Of a stretch of DNA of 64,000 nucleotides, positions 22,743 through 32,680 are shown piece after piece. A program made the position numbers and the translations under genes. Below the pieces are notes generated by a model. That model made no database searches, was not told where the DNA came from, and worked only from the letters and a program-made list of their open reading frames with translations. The DNA comes from Nemophila menziesii. Its lineage: Eukaryota > Streptophyta > Magnoliopsida > Boraginales > Hydrophyllaceae. How positions within the stretch are numbered: position 1 is the first letter of the stretch; every line of letters starts with the position of its first letter. Where the stretch lies: NCBI GenBank assembly GCA_029959085.1, contig JARWIR010000023.1, forward strand, positions 8,817,860 to 8,881,859. The letters run 5' to 3'.

Positions 22743-22942
22743 GGGTGGGCATTTTAGAATTACCTATTTTGCTCTTTTAAAAATATGGGGTTAAGATAAT
22801 TAATTAAATAAAACAGATTAAGAATAAAAAGTTAGTAAGGGGCCACGAAAACAAAAGTTAGGGGTATCTAGTAGAATTAAACAATGGGGCAACTTGTCAA
22901 TCGCGTAAAAAATTAGGAGCAAAAGGGGTCTTCCTCAAACTT

Positions 22943-22952
22943 ATATAAAACC
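22943..22952 (+). promoter_or_regulatory. Candidate TATA box upstream of remodeller fragment
   Basis: CTTATATAAAACCC lies about 65 nt before the ATG at 23012, a normal plant spacing for a TATA box and short leader. The same block is kept at 57820-57830. Whether it is used is unknown. Confidence 0.4.
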
Positions 22953-23011
22953 CTCATTTCGGTTACCTTTTCTTCATAAATCAAAAGTAAGAGGAAAAGT
23001 TCCTTGGAGCA

Positions 23012-24655
23012 GTGATGTTTAAATCAGGTACACTCTCAACTCCTCACTTTTTTCATATTTCCCACTTATTAAGTTGTAATAACGATGAAATATACAATCG
23101 ATCTGCAAAACCTAAGGTAAAAAAAGTAGAAGATATTGAGGCATTGTTACAATTAAGAAAGAAAGTTTATGCGGGTTGCTGGGTAAAACTCTGGATTTCT
23201 AGTCCATTGAACAATTTCAATGTAGATTCTCGCTCTGATATGGATTTCTCTGTTATGGATTTCCTGACCGCTAAGAGAAATCAGAATTGTATCTTATACA
23301 ATACAGTTGCACCATAGGGGGCCATACCGGTGAAGAATGAGTTGGGTTAGTTGGGTTAGTGGACTTGGTTGAAACATTATCACAATCCAGAAGGTATCTC
23401 ATCAACTGCCACCCCACCAATAGCCCTCCCAACACGTCTTTTTCTCTCTATATGTGATATTTATGGATATTCATTAATGTATTTTATCCATAAATTTAAT
23501 CATTAAATTGAGGTTATAGCTTGAATTTGAGTTAGATTTGAACTAATTACTCTTTACGTTTACATATTTACTTGATAATTAAAAAATATTAACATAGAAA
23601 TAATGCTTATTTATTTGGGAGGGATTAATAGTGATTTTTTTATATTTTGCACACAGGCAGAAACTCATGTCAAGAATAATATCATTACTGAACAAAAACA
23701 CAAAACAAATAAGATAGTTGGCCATGACATTTCAGTTAACTATGAAGGTTTAATAATTTCCATGGTAAGATTTAATTGGTAGTTTACTTTTACTGTGATA
23801 TACTGTTAAGCCGATGTATTTAGAATTGTTGGGTGGTTAATGCATGGTCTTATGTATTTAATATTAATTTACTGTGTGCGCTTTTTACTAGATGGATATT
23901 CCTAAAGTGATCAAGAGACGTATCGTGAGCCGAGCAGGGAAGATGAAAAAGCCCGATTTTTTTGATGTTTAGCCAATATCTCCTTCCATTGAAATTCCTG
24001 GAGAGATTAATATAAAGATGAAAAGCTTTAGCAATGGAAAGGAAATATTCATGATGACAGGAAACTCTGATGCTTATTTTTGAGAGGCATCAATGGAGCA
24101 GTTTAACAATTCTCCAGATGCTTGAATCTTCTTTGGTTCGATCAAAGCTTGTGGGGAAGGGATATCACTCGTGGAAGCATGTATCATCGTATTGGGTGTT
24201 CATTCCGGGCAGGTCAGGTCCACAAGGTTTATGTGTATAGGTTGGTTGCCTCTGAATCACTAAAGGAGGAAGATCACGAAAGAAGCTTTTGAAAGGAATC
24301 AATTGCTAAATTGTGGTTTGAATGGAATGAATATTCAGGCAATCAAGAATATGTGATGGAATCTGTGCATGTGGACAATTGTGGTGATAGGTTTCTAGAA
24401 ACTTATTGCTTAATGGAAGATGTTGTTGCTTTATACAGAAGGTTTGGAAACTTTAACTTCTCTCGACTACAATTATATTCTTTTTGAATTTGCTTTAATT
24501 CATTTTGCCTTTTCTTTTTTCTAGGTAAATAGTACTTATTAATGATGGAAGCTATTAAATAATTGTTACCTTGGAGGAGTTTAGCAGCAGTCTGTAAAGT
24601 AGATACATAGAGACCAGGGGAGTACTTTTCCCTACAAAGCAGTAAGCCGACTATC
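23012..24655 (+). pseudogene. SNF2 (CLASSY/DRD1-like) remodeller fragment, copy 2, with exon structure
   Basis: The longest of three related copies. An opening exon at 23012-23318 encodes about 100 residues I do not recognise (KVEDIEALLQLRKKVYAGCW). A short exon at 23657-23764 (THVKNNIITEQKHKTNKIVG) follows a CACACAG acceptor. A GT-AG intron of 127 nt (23765-23891) leads into DIPKVIKRRIVSRAGKMKKP, PISPSIEIPGEI and the helicase C-terminal block (EGISLV.A..IIVLGVH), then a reading-frame shift into [26 protein letters not shown], and a tail with EYVMESVHVDNCGDRFLETY. Stops and the shared motif VI deletion exclude ATPase function. Only the extreme C-terminal part of a remodeller is present; ATP-binding lobe 1 is absent. 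The identity of the first exon is open. Confidence 0.55.
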
Positions 24656-24788
24656 ACATATCTTACAAGATTTTCTTACTTTTTAGTTTATTGTATTAAT
24701 GTGCAATTTAATTACTATATATAATTTGTTTGTAATTTAATATTAAAGGTTGTGGTGTTTTAGAGAAAAGTTTAATATATTTATGTGA

Positions 24789-25137
24789 GAAAAAAACCCT
24801 ATGGATACTCAGTAATTTGCGTTTTAGAAAAATACATACCAAGTTTTCAGAAGTGGACAAACGGGTACACAACATTATATTTTTTGCCTTCCGTTAGTAC
24901 CCGATGTTAATTCTGGTGTTAATTGATGGCGTGGTAGGGGTAAAACAGTTATGTCACAACCAAAAAAAATTATAATTAAATAAATAAAATACGCCACGCC
25001 AATATTTAACGTGTATTTAACTACGGGTACTAAAGGACCACAAAAATGAAAATGTTGGGAATCTGAATGTCCAATTTTAAAAAATTGGGAATCTATTTAT
25101 CAAATTCAAAACATTGGGTATTTAGGAGGTCTTTTTC
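24789..25137. mobile_element. MITE-like element with about 30-bp inverted ends, copy 1
   Basis: 349 bp whose ends are imperfect inverted repeats: GAGAAAAAAACCC...ATACTCA at the left against the complement of TGGGTAT...GGTCTTTTTCAC at the right. No coding capacity. The other copy at 61723-62073 shows better matched ends. No target duplication could be established because both copies lie in the same larger duplicated block. Confidence 0.45.
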
Positions 25138-25244
25138 ACTAAAAGGAATAAGGGAGCAATCAACATAATTATCTTCACCGAACATAATAATAATATCTAT
25201 AAAAATTATGACTAATATAAATGATATATTAAATAATAATATAC

Positions 25245-27080
25245 ATATGACATTGTTCAAACTAGACGTGGGGAATATTATTCCATCGCTATTGTAGATG
25301 ATTTCACTAGGTTTGGTTATATCTATTTGATTATTTGTAAATCTGGAGCATTGAAATATTTTATGATATTTGTTAATGAAGCAGAAAATAAGTTGTAGTG
25401 GAATGTAAAAACCTTAAGGACCAACCGTGGACGTGAATATCTATACGATTAGTTTAAATAACTTTGTGATTAAAAGGGGATAGAAATATAGCTTCCTATA
25501 CACCACAACCGAATGGTGTGGCTGAAAGAAGGAATGGAATACTCCTAGAAATGGTTAGGTCTATGATGGCACAAACTAATCTTTCAATATTGTATTAGAA
25601 AGATGTGTTACTTAACGTTAACTATATACTTAACTGAGTACCCACAAAGACAATTCCATCTACTCATTATGAATTTGGACAGGTAAGAAACCTAACCTTT
25701 CATACTTGTGACCCAGGGTGTCGGCAGGATATGTTCATGACCTATCTCATAAATATGGAAAGTTAGTTCCAAGAGTCAAGAAGTATATCTTTGTAAGATT
25801 GCCAAAGAACTCTAAAGGTTATGTTCTTATTGGTGAACACGACGGTGAGGGTCTTACCAAAATTGCGTCAAGAGATATAACATTTTTAGAAAATAATTTC
25901 CCTAGCAGAGGTGAGGTTAATAGAAATTATGTTTTATGTGAATTTAATTTTACTCCAAAGACGATATGGAAACAAATATGACACGCAATGAGCTAACACA
26001 TACTCAAGAAGTAAAGACTGACACTACTCCACATCGTGAGACAGAAGAAACAATTGCATCATCTAGTAATCCTATTTCTCACGATTCTCAACCTAAGAGA
26101 AGCTCTAGAGGTTTAGTTCCTCTTCTTTGGTTTGAAATCAAAGGAAAGGTCTTTATGATAACTCCACAAGATGGGAAAAGAACCTCGAAAAGTAAGTACA
26201 GATCTTCCATGTCTTGCTAAGAATGAACGACGTAAAGAAATGGAAGAAGAGATGGAGTGGATGAAGAATATCCAAGTTTGGGAACTTGTTGATTTCCCAA
26301 AAGGACGTAAGACGATAGGGAATAAATGAGTTCTCAAAAAAAAAAGCTTCACAATTATATTGAGAGGTATAAATCTCACTTTATAGGAAAAGGTTATACT
26401 CAACGGGGAGAAATAGATTTTGAAGAAACTTTTTCTCTTGTTGTTAGATTTACCTCGTTACGTCTTATTTTATCTATCGCGGCATATCTCAATCTCGATT
26501 TGCACCTAATAGATGTTAAAACTGCATTTCTGTATAGATCTTTAGAAGAGAATATCTTCATGGTACAACTCTCAAGTTTCATTGCAAAAGATCAGGAAAA
26601 TAAGGTATGTGGATTGTTGAAATCAATATATGGTCTTAAGAAAGCCTCGAGATAGTGAAACTTGATATTTCATAATGTCATTTCATCACTGATTTGAAAT
26701 GATAAGTGAAGACCATCGTGTTATGTAAGGTGTTCCAAGAAAAAAAATGTGATTTTATCTTTACATGTGGATGAAATCCTATTAGATAAGAATGATAAAG
26801 AGTTTAGCATCTCAATTTGACACGAAAGATATGGAATAATCAAATTATATTCTTGGTGTTAATATTCACAAAGATAGGTCTAGACATATATTATCTTTAT
26901 CTCAAGAACCTTACATCATGAATATACTTGAGCGCTTTAGTGTGAGTAAGTGCAATGTCATTAATACTTTTGTAGCAAAAAGAATAAACTTAAGTCTTGA
27001 CATGTATCATATAACTCTAGAAGAGAAGCATAATATATCTACGAGAACCATATTCTAGTTCCATTGGTAGTCTTATGTAT
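25245..27080 (+). pseudogene. Decayed Ty1/copia pol (integrase to RNase H start)
   Basis: Plus-strand copia remains. Integrase core near 25270-25560 (SIAIVDDFTRFGYIYLI with a catalytic Asp, LRTNRGREY, then the H-N-G-V region and RRNGI). Integrase C-terminal linker at 25718-25981 (NSKGYVLIGEHDGEG, RDITFLENNFPS). RT at 26230-26655 (DFEETFSLVVRFTSLRLILS, LIDVKTAFLYRSLEENIFMV, VCGLLKSIYGLKKAS). Further RT to about 27050 (YILGVNIHKDRSRHILSLSQ) and the beginning of RNase H (SSIGSLMYER). The catalytic YVDD box is not readable (YMWMKSY at its place), and there are many stops. No LTR found. It is cut at 27080 by a tRNA-derived-looking segment. Confidence 0.8.
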
Positions 27081-27084
27081 GAGA

Positions 27085-27205
27085 GACACTTAGGACTCGG
27101 AAACATTTTGAATCCAATAAGATTCGATCCCAGGACCTCTTGGTCTCTACGTAGTAGTCTAACCACTAGACAATCTATCGATCTTAACTCACATGTATGT
27201 TTCAC
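27085..27205 (-). mobile_element. Candidate tRNA-derived SINE head
   Basis: On the minus strand a box A-like TGTCTAGTGGTTAGAC (27157-27172) is followed about 25 nt later by a box B-like GGGATCGAATC (27121-27131). These are the two internal Pol III promoter elements of plant SINEs in the right order and spacing. It interrupts the copia RNase H. Length and 3' end are not defined, so the call is tentative. Confidence 0.4.
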
Positions 27206-27726
27206 ATCAAAAAAAATTATTTTCGCTATTCTCTACACTCATAGTGATAAGGTCACCCACCTTACACCCAAAAAAATCCATTTATCTTCATTTCTAACAC
27301 AAATAGTGATTCTTCGTTCTTATCAAACCACTGTAAGTTAATCTATATTTTTATTCACATGATTTGATTTTTAATCTAAAATGCGTATTAGGTCTAGTTT
27401 AATTTTGTGTCCCGTTAACTTTTTTAAGGTTAATTTTAGGGTTTAATAGTGATGATCAAGAAAAAAATTGTTAATGGGTGCTTTAAATTATTGTATCTTT
27501 TAATAGGATGCATTATTAACATTTTTTATGGGTTTTACTTAGAATAAACTCTGAATTTTCCTATCAAAGTTCGCAACATAATTCTACTACCGAAATAAGT
27601 AAGAGGCCTCAACTTTCCCCGATTGGTACTCTCTCTCTCTCATGTATTAATGTGTATTTATATGGTTGTAATTATATATTAAAGGAAAACTCAATTATCC
27701 AATGCATTCGTGTATGTAGCCCAACA
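27206..27726. other. Unassigned AT-rich spacer
   Basis: No gene or element recognised between the SINE-like segment and the copia LTR. Confidence 0.4.
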
Positions 27727-27878
27727 TGTTATCTGTTTAACTGGTTTATACAAACAAGAAACTGACACACGAATTCTTAAGAATTTCAACAAACTTAATA
27801 ATGCTGCTTCTTTCTATCTCTCTCTTATAATTTTAATACTTTTGAAAAATGAATGAAGAAAATGGTTTAGTTGGTCAA

Positions 27879-27887
27879 CTATTTATA
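27879..27887 (-). promoter_or_regulatory. Copia LTR TATA box
   Basis: TATAAATAG on the minus strand inside the candidate LTR, about 150 bp from its inner (U5) end. Confidence 0.45.
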
Positions 27888-28009
27888 GAAAATGAAAAGG
27901 TGGCTTGCCAAAGGTTGTGATGTTTCACTTTGGAGTTACGTTGTATCAATTTAAGATACAACGTTTACTTAAAAGACCAAAAATTTTGGGTTAGTCCAAA
28001 TGGTATGAA

Positions 28010-28175
28010 ACTAAGGCCCAAAGCCCAACAAAGATGATGGTCCAGGTTCATACCCCATCTAAGGCCCAACAAAGGTATAGACCTAAGGCCCAAAATCCCA
28101 CAAAGCTAATGGTCCAAGTTCAACCCTACCTAAGGCCCAACAAAGCTATGGAACTAAGGCCCAAAAATCCAACAA
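28010..28175. repeat. About 70-bp tandem repeats in copia LTR
   Basis: Roughly two and a half diverged units with CTAAGGCCCAA, CCCAACAAAGCTATGG and TGGTCCAAGTTCA. They fall in the U3 part of the candidate LTR, where enhancer-like repeats are common. Confidence 0.7.
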
Positions 28176-29036
28176 AGCCTTTTTTTTTCTTTCTTTCTTT
28201 CTTTGCTATATAAAAAAAGAAATAAAATAACAATTTTTTTTTTTAATTTCTTTAAATAACATGACTCAATTTCTCATTCAATTTCAAATGATTTTAACCA
28301 ATTGAATATATTACGTTAATCTTTACAACTTTAATAAGCGTATTAATATCCGAATCATTTCATTAAATTGAGTCACCGACTAACATCGTAAACATGGTCA
28401 ACACTTGGGTAGAATCCCATTTGTCCAACAATACCCACATGAATGAAAATTGACTAACTACCTTAAAATATTATGCAAAAGAATGCTAAAAACTTGATAG
28501 AGAGATTGAGAGAGAAGCGTAGAAGAATACTACATCGAGAAAGGTAGCTTTTGGCCTTGAACCTTCGTAGTAAGAGCTGTCGGAATTACTTGCTAACTAG
28601 TGAACGTGATGTCTTGAACTATTCAGCTTTTGTGTAAACCGAGACAATAGAACTTACATACTATACTTCCAAACATTATTTGGTTCTCACGTTTGTGTCC
28701 ATTTACGGCCCTGGACAACTCCTGGTATTTCATGAATAACCGTCGAAGAATTTCGCCTTTAAAAAATTCTCGTAGGGTGGCCCTACCCATTTATTCATAT
28801 AGGTGGTCTCTTGCCGAGATTATTTTGCATTACTCTATCTTATGCTATCTAAGATACAAGAACCATTAAAAGTTTAACTTATCCTTCACTTTTACAAGTA
28901 GCACTGTTTTATTTTGTCCTAGGAATGGTTTGGGGAGGTATTCCCACAGTGCATCGCACCAAGTTGTAGTTTCATGATTCAGTTTTCCCTTTGAACCTAG
29001 ATTGTGGGATCTCCACTCTGCTAGGTAGGGTTCCCA

Positions 29037-31680
29037 TCATGGCAACTCAGCTTTCGTAGGCTTAAGACCCATTCCCCTTGACAACACTCGCACTTGCTCT
29101 CTTTGTAGACCTTTGGTCAGTGGATCCGCTATATTATCCTTTGAACGAACATAATCAATTGCGATAATTCTGTTTGAGAGCAATTGTCTAACGGTATTGT
29201 GTCTACGATGTATGTGTCTAGACTTACCGTTATACATTTCATTTAGTACCCAATGGCACATTGACTTTCTCAATGTATGCAGATAGCTGAAACAGGCTTT
29301 GGCCAATTAGGAATATCCTCTAGGAAATTCCGAAGCCACTCGGCTTCTTCAGCAGCTTTGTCTAAAGCTATGAACTCAGATTCCATAGTGGATCTGGCTA
29401 TGCACGTTTGCTTAGTGGATTTCCAAGACACAACTGCTCCTCCTAACATGTAGACAAATCCACTTGTGGATTTTGAGTCGGTTGAGTCTGATATCCAGTT
29501 TGCATCACTATATCCTTCTAGTATAGCTAGATATCCTGTGTACAACAACCCTTCGTTCATAGTGTATCTAAGATACCTTAGAACTCTTACAATAGCAATC
29601 CAGTGGTTCTTCCCCGGATTATGTATAAATCTACTTAGCTTGCTTACTGCATGTGATATATCTGGCCTAGTGCAGTTCGTTAAGTACACAAGACTAAAAT
29701 AATCCGAGAGTACTCCAACTGGCTGATCATATCACCAGTGTTCTTAGCAAGATGTAAATTTACATCAACAGGTGTCTTGGCGATATTTGTGTCGCCATTA
29801 CTAAATTTGTTTAATAATTTCTCAATATAGTGTGACTGAGATAGTATAATACCTTCAGATGTTCAGAGAATCTTGATTCCCAAAATAACATCTGCAAGGC
29901 CTGGATCTTTCATGTCAAACTTACTTGAAAACATCCTTTTGGTGAATTTAATCACATCATTGTTACTTCCAATGATTAACATATCATCCACATATATACA
30001 GACAATGACATATCCAGTCTCATTTCGTTTTACATAAACGCATTTGTCACATTCATTGATCTTGAAATCATTCGAGATCATGAATCTATCAAATTTGTCA
30101 TGCCATTGCTTCGGTGCCTGTTTTAAACCATATAAAGATTTAACAAGCTTACATACTTGCTTCTCCTTACCTGGAACTACATAAACATCAGGTTGTTCCA
30201 TATATATATATCTCTTCATTTAGTTCTCCTGTTTTTACATCCATTTGATGTATTTTGAGCTTTTATATTGAAGCTATAGAGATTAACATTCGAATGTATG
30301 ATATTCTCGTGACTGGAGAATAATATCAAAATAGTCAAGTCCTTCTTTTTTACTATAACCTTTTACAACAAGGCGAACCTTGTATTTTTCAATAGACCCA
30401 TCGGTCTTTAGTTTCTTCTTGAATATCCATTTGCATCCAAGTGGTTTATTCCCAGGAGGGAGATCCACTAGTTCCCATGTATGGTTTTGCATAATGGAAC
30501 CTATCTCGCTATTTACTGCTTCTTTCCAGTATGGGGCGTCAGGGTTTGACATAGCCTCCTTGAATGTTCGCGGTTCGTCATCTAGCATGTAAGATAGAAA
30601 GTCAGGACCAAAAGACGTAGAGGTTCTAATCCGCTTACTTCTTCTTGGTTCTCCTTCATTTGGCAATGATTTTTTATCTTGCTTTTCAGTTGGAAATGAT
30701 TCTCAATCTTGCTCTTCTTCAATTGCATAACGTGTTTTTTTTGAGGAACCAGATTCTGGTGTGGTCTTGTACGGAAAGGTTGTTTCAAAGAAATGTGCAT
30801 TTCTTGATTCAATCACCGTATTGACGTTAATGTCAACATGACAAGATTTGTGTACCAGGAATCTATATGCAGCACTATTGTGAGCATATCCAATAAAGAC
30901 GCAATCGATGGTCTTTGGTCCTATTTTGACCATTTTAGGAGCAGGAATTGCTACCTTTGCCAAGCATCCCCCACACTTTTAAGTATTTGAAGGAAGGTGG
31001 TTTTCCTTTCCATAATTCGTAAGGAGTTTTATCTACCTTCTTATGTGGTACCTTGTCTAGGATGTGATTTGCAATGAGCAAAGACTCTCCCCACAAGTTC
31101 TATGATAACCCTGAGTTAATCAGCAAGGCGTTCATCATTTCCTTCAACGTGCGGTTCTTACGTTCAGCAATCCTGTTTTGTTGAGGCGAGTAGGGGGCCG
31201 TGGTTTGATGGAAGATTCCATGTTTAGCGCAAAAATCCTCAAAAGGAGACACATATTCTCCTCCCCTATCTGTTCTAAGATTCTTAATCTTTTTATTTAG
31301 TTGATTCTCAACTTCAGTTTTGTATTGCATAAATGCTTCTAAGGCCTCATCCTCACTTCGAAGCAAGTATATTTGACAATACCTTGTGCAATCGTCAATG
31401 AAATTTATGAACTACTTTTTACCACTTTAAGTTTGCACAAATTTCAAGTCACATATGTCATTGTGAATTAACTCTAAAGGTACCAAAGTCCTTTCTATAG
31501 ATTTAAATGAGGTTTTTTTTATTTTGATTCAACACATATTCACATTCCTTTTGAGAATTGAAGCTCACATTAGATTGTAAACCGATGTTTACTAACTTAT
31601 TTAATGAACCAAAATTAACATCTCGTAATCTATTGTTCCATAAATAAGGTGAGTCAAGGATATATTACTTTGGTAGGTAC
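29037..31680 (-). pseudogene. Ty1/copia pol, S1 copy
   Basis: Minus-strand copia polyprotein in pieces. Integrase at 31100-31366 (YKTEVENQLNKKIKNLRTDR, GGEYVSPFEDF, TAPYSPQQNRIAERKNRTLK, with the N-G of the usual QQNG changed to N-R). Integrase C-terminus at 30703-30963 (GPKTIDCVFIGYAHNSAAYR). RT at 30283-30666 and 29863-30219 (APYWKEAVNSEIGSI, GCKWIFKKKLKTDGSIEKYK, VCKLVKSLYGLKQAPKQWHD, catalytic CIYVDDMLIIGS). RNase H at 29037-29689 ([45 protein letters not shown]). A 2-bp shortening of a TA run and the 12-bp loss before MEQPDVYVV break the RT that is continuous in the S2 copy. Gag is absent. Confidence 0.9.
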
Positions 31681-31700
31681 TATGGTTATTATATTCATCT

Positions 31701-32500
31701 TGATGAGCCTAATCAAGAGAAACAAAAGGAAGAGGCACATGCGCAACCACTACACAAGAAATTAACAGCTAGGATGAGGGTATCATCAAAGCCTAAAGAA
31801 AAGACACAAATTCAAGATCATGGTTCTTCTTCCTCCTCTCAGAACAATTATTGTATACCCCCATGGGCTCTCAAATTGCAACATGAAGTCGAGCGTTTAA
31901 GAGAAGACAACAGAGCACTTTGGATGGAAATTACACATATTGAGTCAACATTGGAAGAGGTAACTATAAACATGGATATTGATAATTATTCCTCTCCTTC
32001 GGAGGAGGACATGATGGAACTTTATGGCCAGGTACCCCTTTCTAATTCTTCTTCTTGATTGATGGTAGGCACTAGGTAGGTTGTTTAGTTTAATTTTATT
32101 GCTTTATTGAGTCTTTTTCGAGTCATGGGGACACGACTCACTTTCGAGTTTGGGGTGGGGTTCGTTGCCTCATCCCAATTTTTTGTGATTTACATGCTTT
32201 CAATAAAATTAATCTTAGGGTTGCGTTGACTATAGAGTATTTTAAATGCCCCCATCAAGAATGCTTTTCATGAATTTATGATAGAAAATAGTTGACTTTA
32301 GGAGTTAGTGTAAACTGCACTTAGATTGCATACAAGTATGAGATAATTGATAGGAAGAATTAATGAACAATGCAAAAGAAATAAAATTGGAAAGTGTACT
32401 CTAAAAATAGAAACTTGACTCAAAATCATTTCCTAACACTCTAAAATACACTAAGACTTTATTCTCACTTCTTCTCCTTGGATTGGTCTTTCATAAGATT
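31701..32500 (+). pseudogene. Inverted Athila ORF2/3' region fragment (S1)
   Basis: Plus-strand copy of the region that lies on the minus strand at about 38490-39130. It encodes KKLTARMRVSSKPKEKTQIQ, CIPPWALKLQHEVERLREDN and DIDNYSSPSEEDMMELYGQV, ending in a serine run and stop at 32058. It continues through the noncoding block with CGAGTCATGGGGACACGACTC. From about 32385 it switches to LTR-terminal sequence of the same family. Confidence 0.8.
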
Positions 32501-32680
32501 CAAGAACCATTAAAAGTTTAACTTATCCTTCACTTTTACAAGTAGCACTGTTTTATTTTGTCCTAGGAATGGTTTGGGGAGGTATCCCCACAGTGCATCA
32601 CACCAAGTTGTAGTTTCATGATTCAGTTTTCCCTTTGAACCTAGATTGTGGGATTTCCACTCTGCTAGGTAGGGTTCCCA

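Larger units (their letters stand above)
19706..22745 (-). pseudogene. Mutator-like (MULE) transposase gene with introns, copy 1
   Basis: A DDE transposase of the MuDR type, which cuts and pastes elements with long terminal inverted repeats. Read on the minus strand in order: PB1-like N-terminal domain near 22590-22000 (EYNYLKLGKKLPNGQVCLDS, TVDLFVVSKPVI); acidic repeats; a basic segment; LAKGMTEVEYKDQYKKIYDY and EIKRRNPGSTV near 20800-20930; catalytic region with VVGVDGCQLKGPHPGVILTA, SWRWFFNLLVQDLG and FISDRQK (two Asp) near 20500-20720; LPDIEYRHCVRHLYNNFK near 20350; AFKWLSNLDPKACSRTHFS and KCDLLLNNICESYN near 20110-20230; a C-terminal ICPKI motif near 19750. Exons are split by introns and stops are present, and the end abuts broken Athila gag. 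I think it is inactive but fairly complete. Confidence 0.75.
27727..28430 (-). repeat. Candidate 3' LTR of the minus-strand copia
   Basis: The right edge CCCATTTGTCCAACA (plus) reads TGTTGGACAAATGGG on the minus strand and is preceded there by GTGGGTAT, a polypurine-like start typical of copia. The left edge at TGTTATCTG is the best matching CA-type end but is less certain. A minus-strand TATAAATAG lies at 27879-27887. The U3 part holds tandem repeats. Confidence 0.5.
28857..32509. repeat. Tandem duplication unit S1
   Basis: Copy 1 of a large direct duplication. It holds copia pol (minus) plus an inverted Athila fragment (plus). It starts and ends at the 9-mer CAAGAACCA (28857-28865 and 32501-32509), which recurs at the end of the second unit (37111-37119). 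Relative to unit S2 it lacks 936 bp (matching 35376-36311), 14 bp near 31670 and 12 bp near 30230. Confidence 0.85.

Noticed and set aside
1556..24657. Antisense open frames of 84 codons at 1556-1810 and 24403-24657 with similar sequence (LCREKYSPGLYISTLQ)
   Set aside because: They lie on the opposite strand of the remodeller fragment's tail and 3' part, are lost in copy 3, and match nothing I know. Most likely chance frames in homologous DNA.
28010..28175. Repeats in the copia LTR considered as a CRISPR array
   Set aside because: Units are diverged tandem repeats without constant repeat and variable spacer structure, in a plant LTR.
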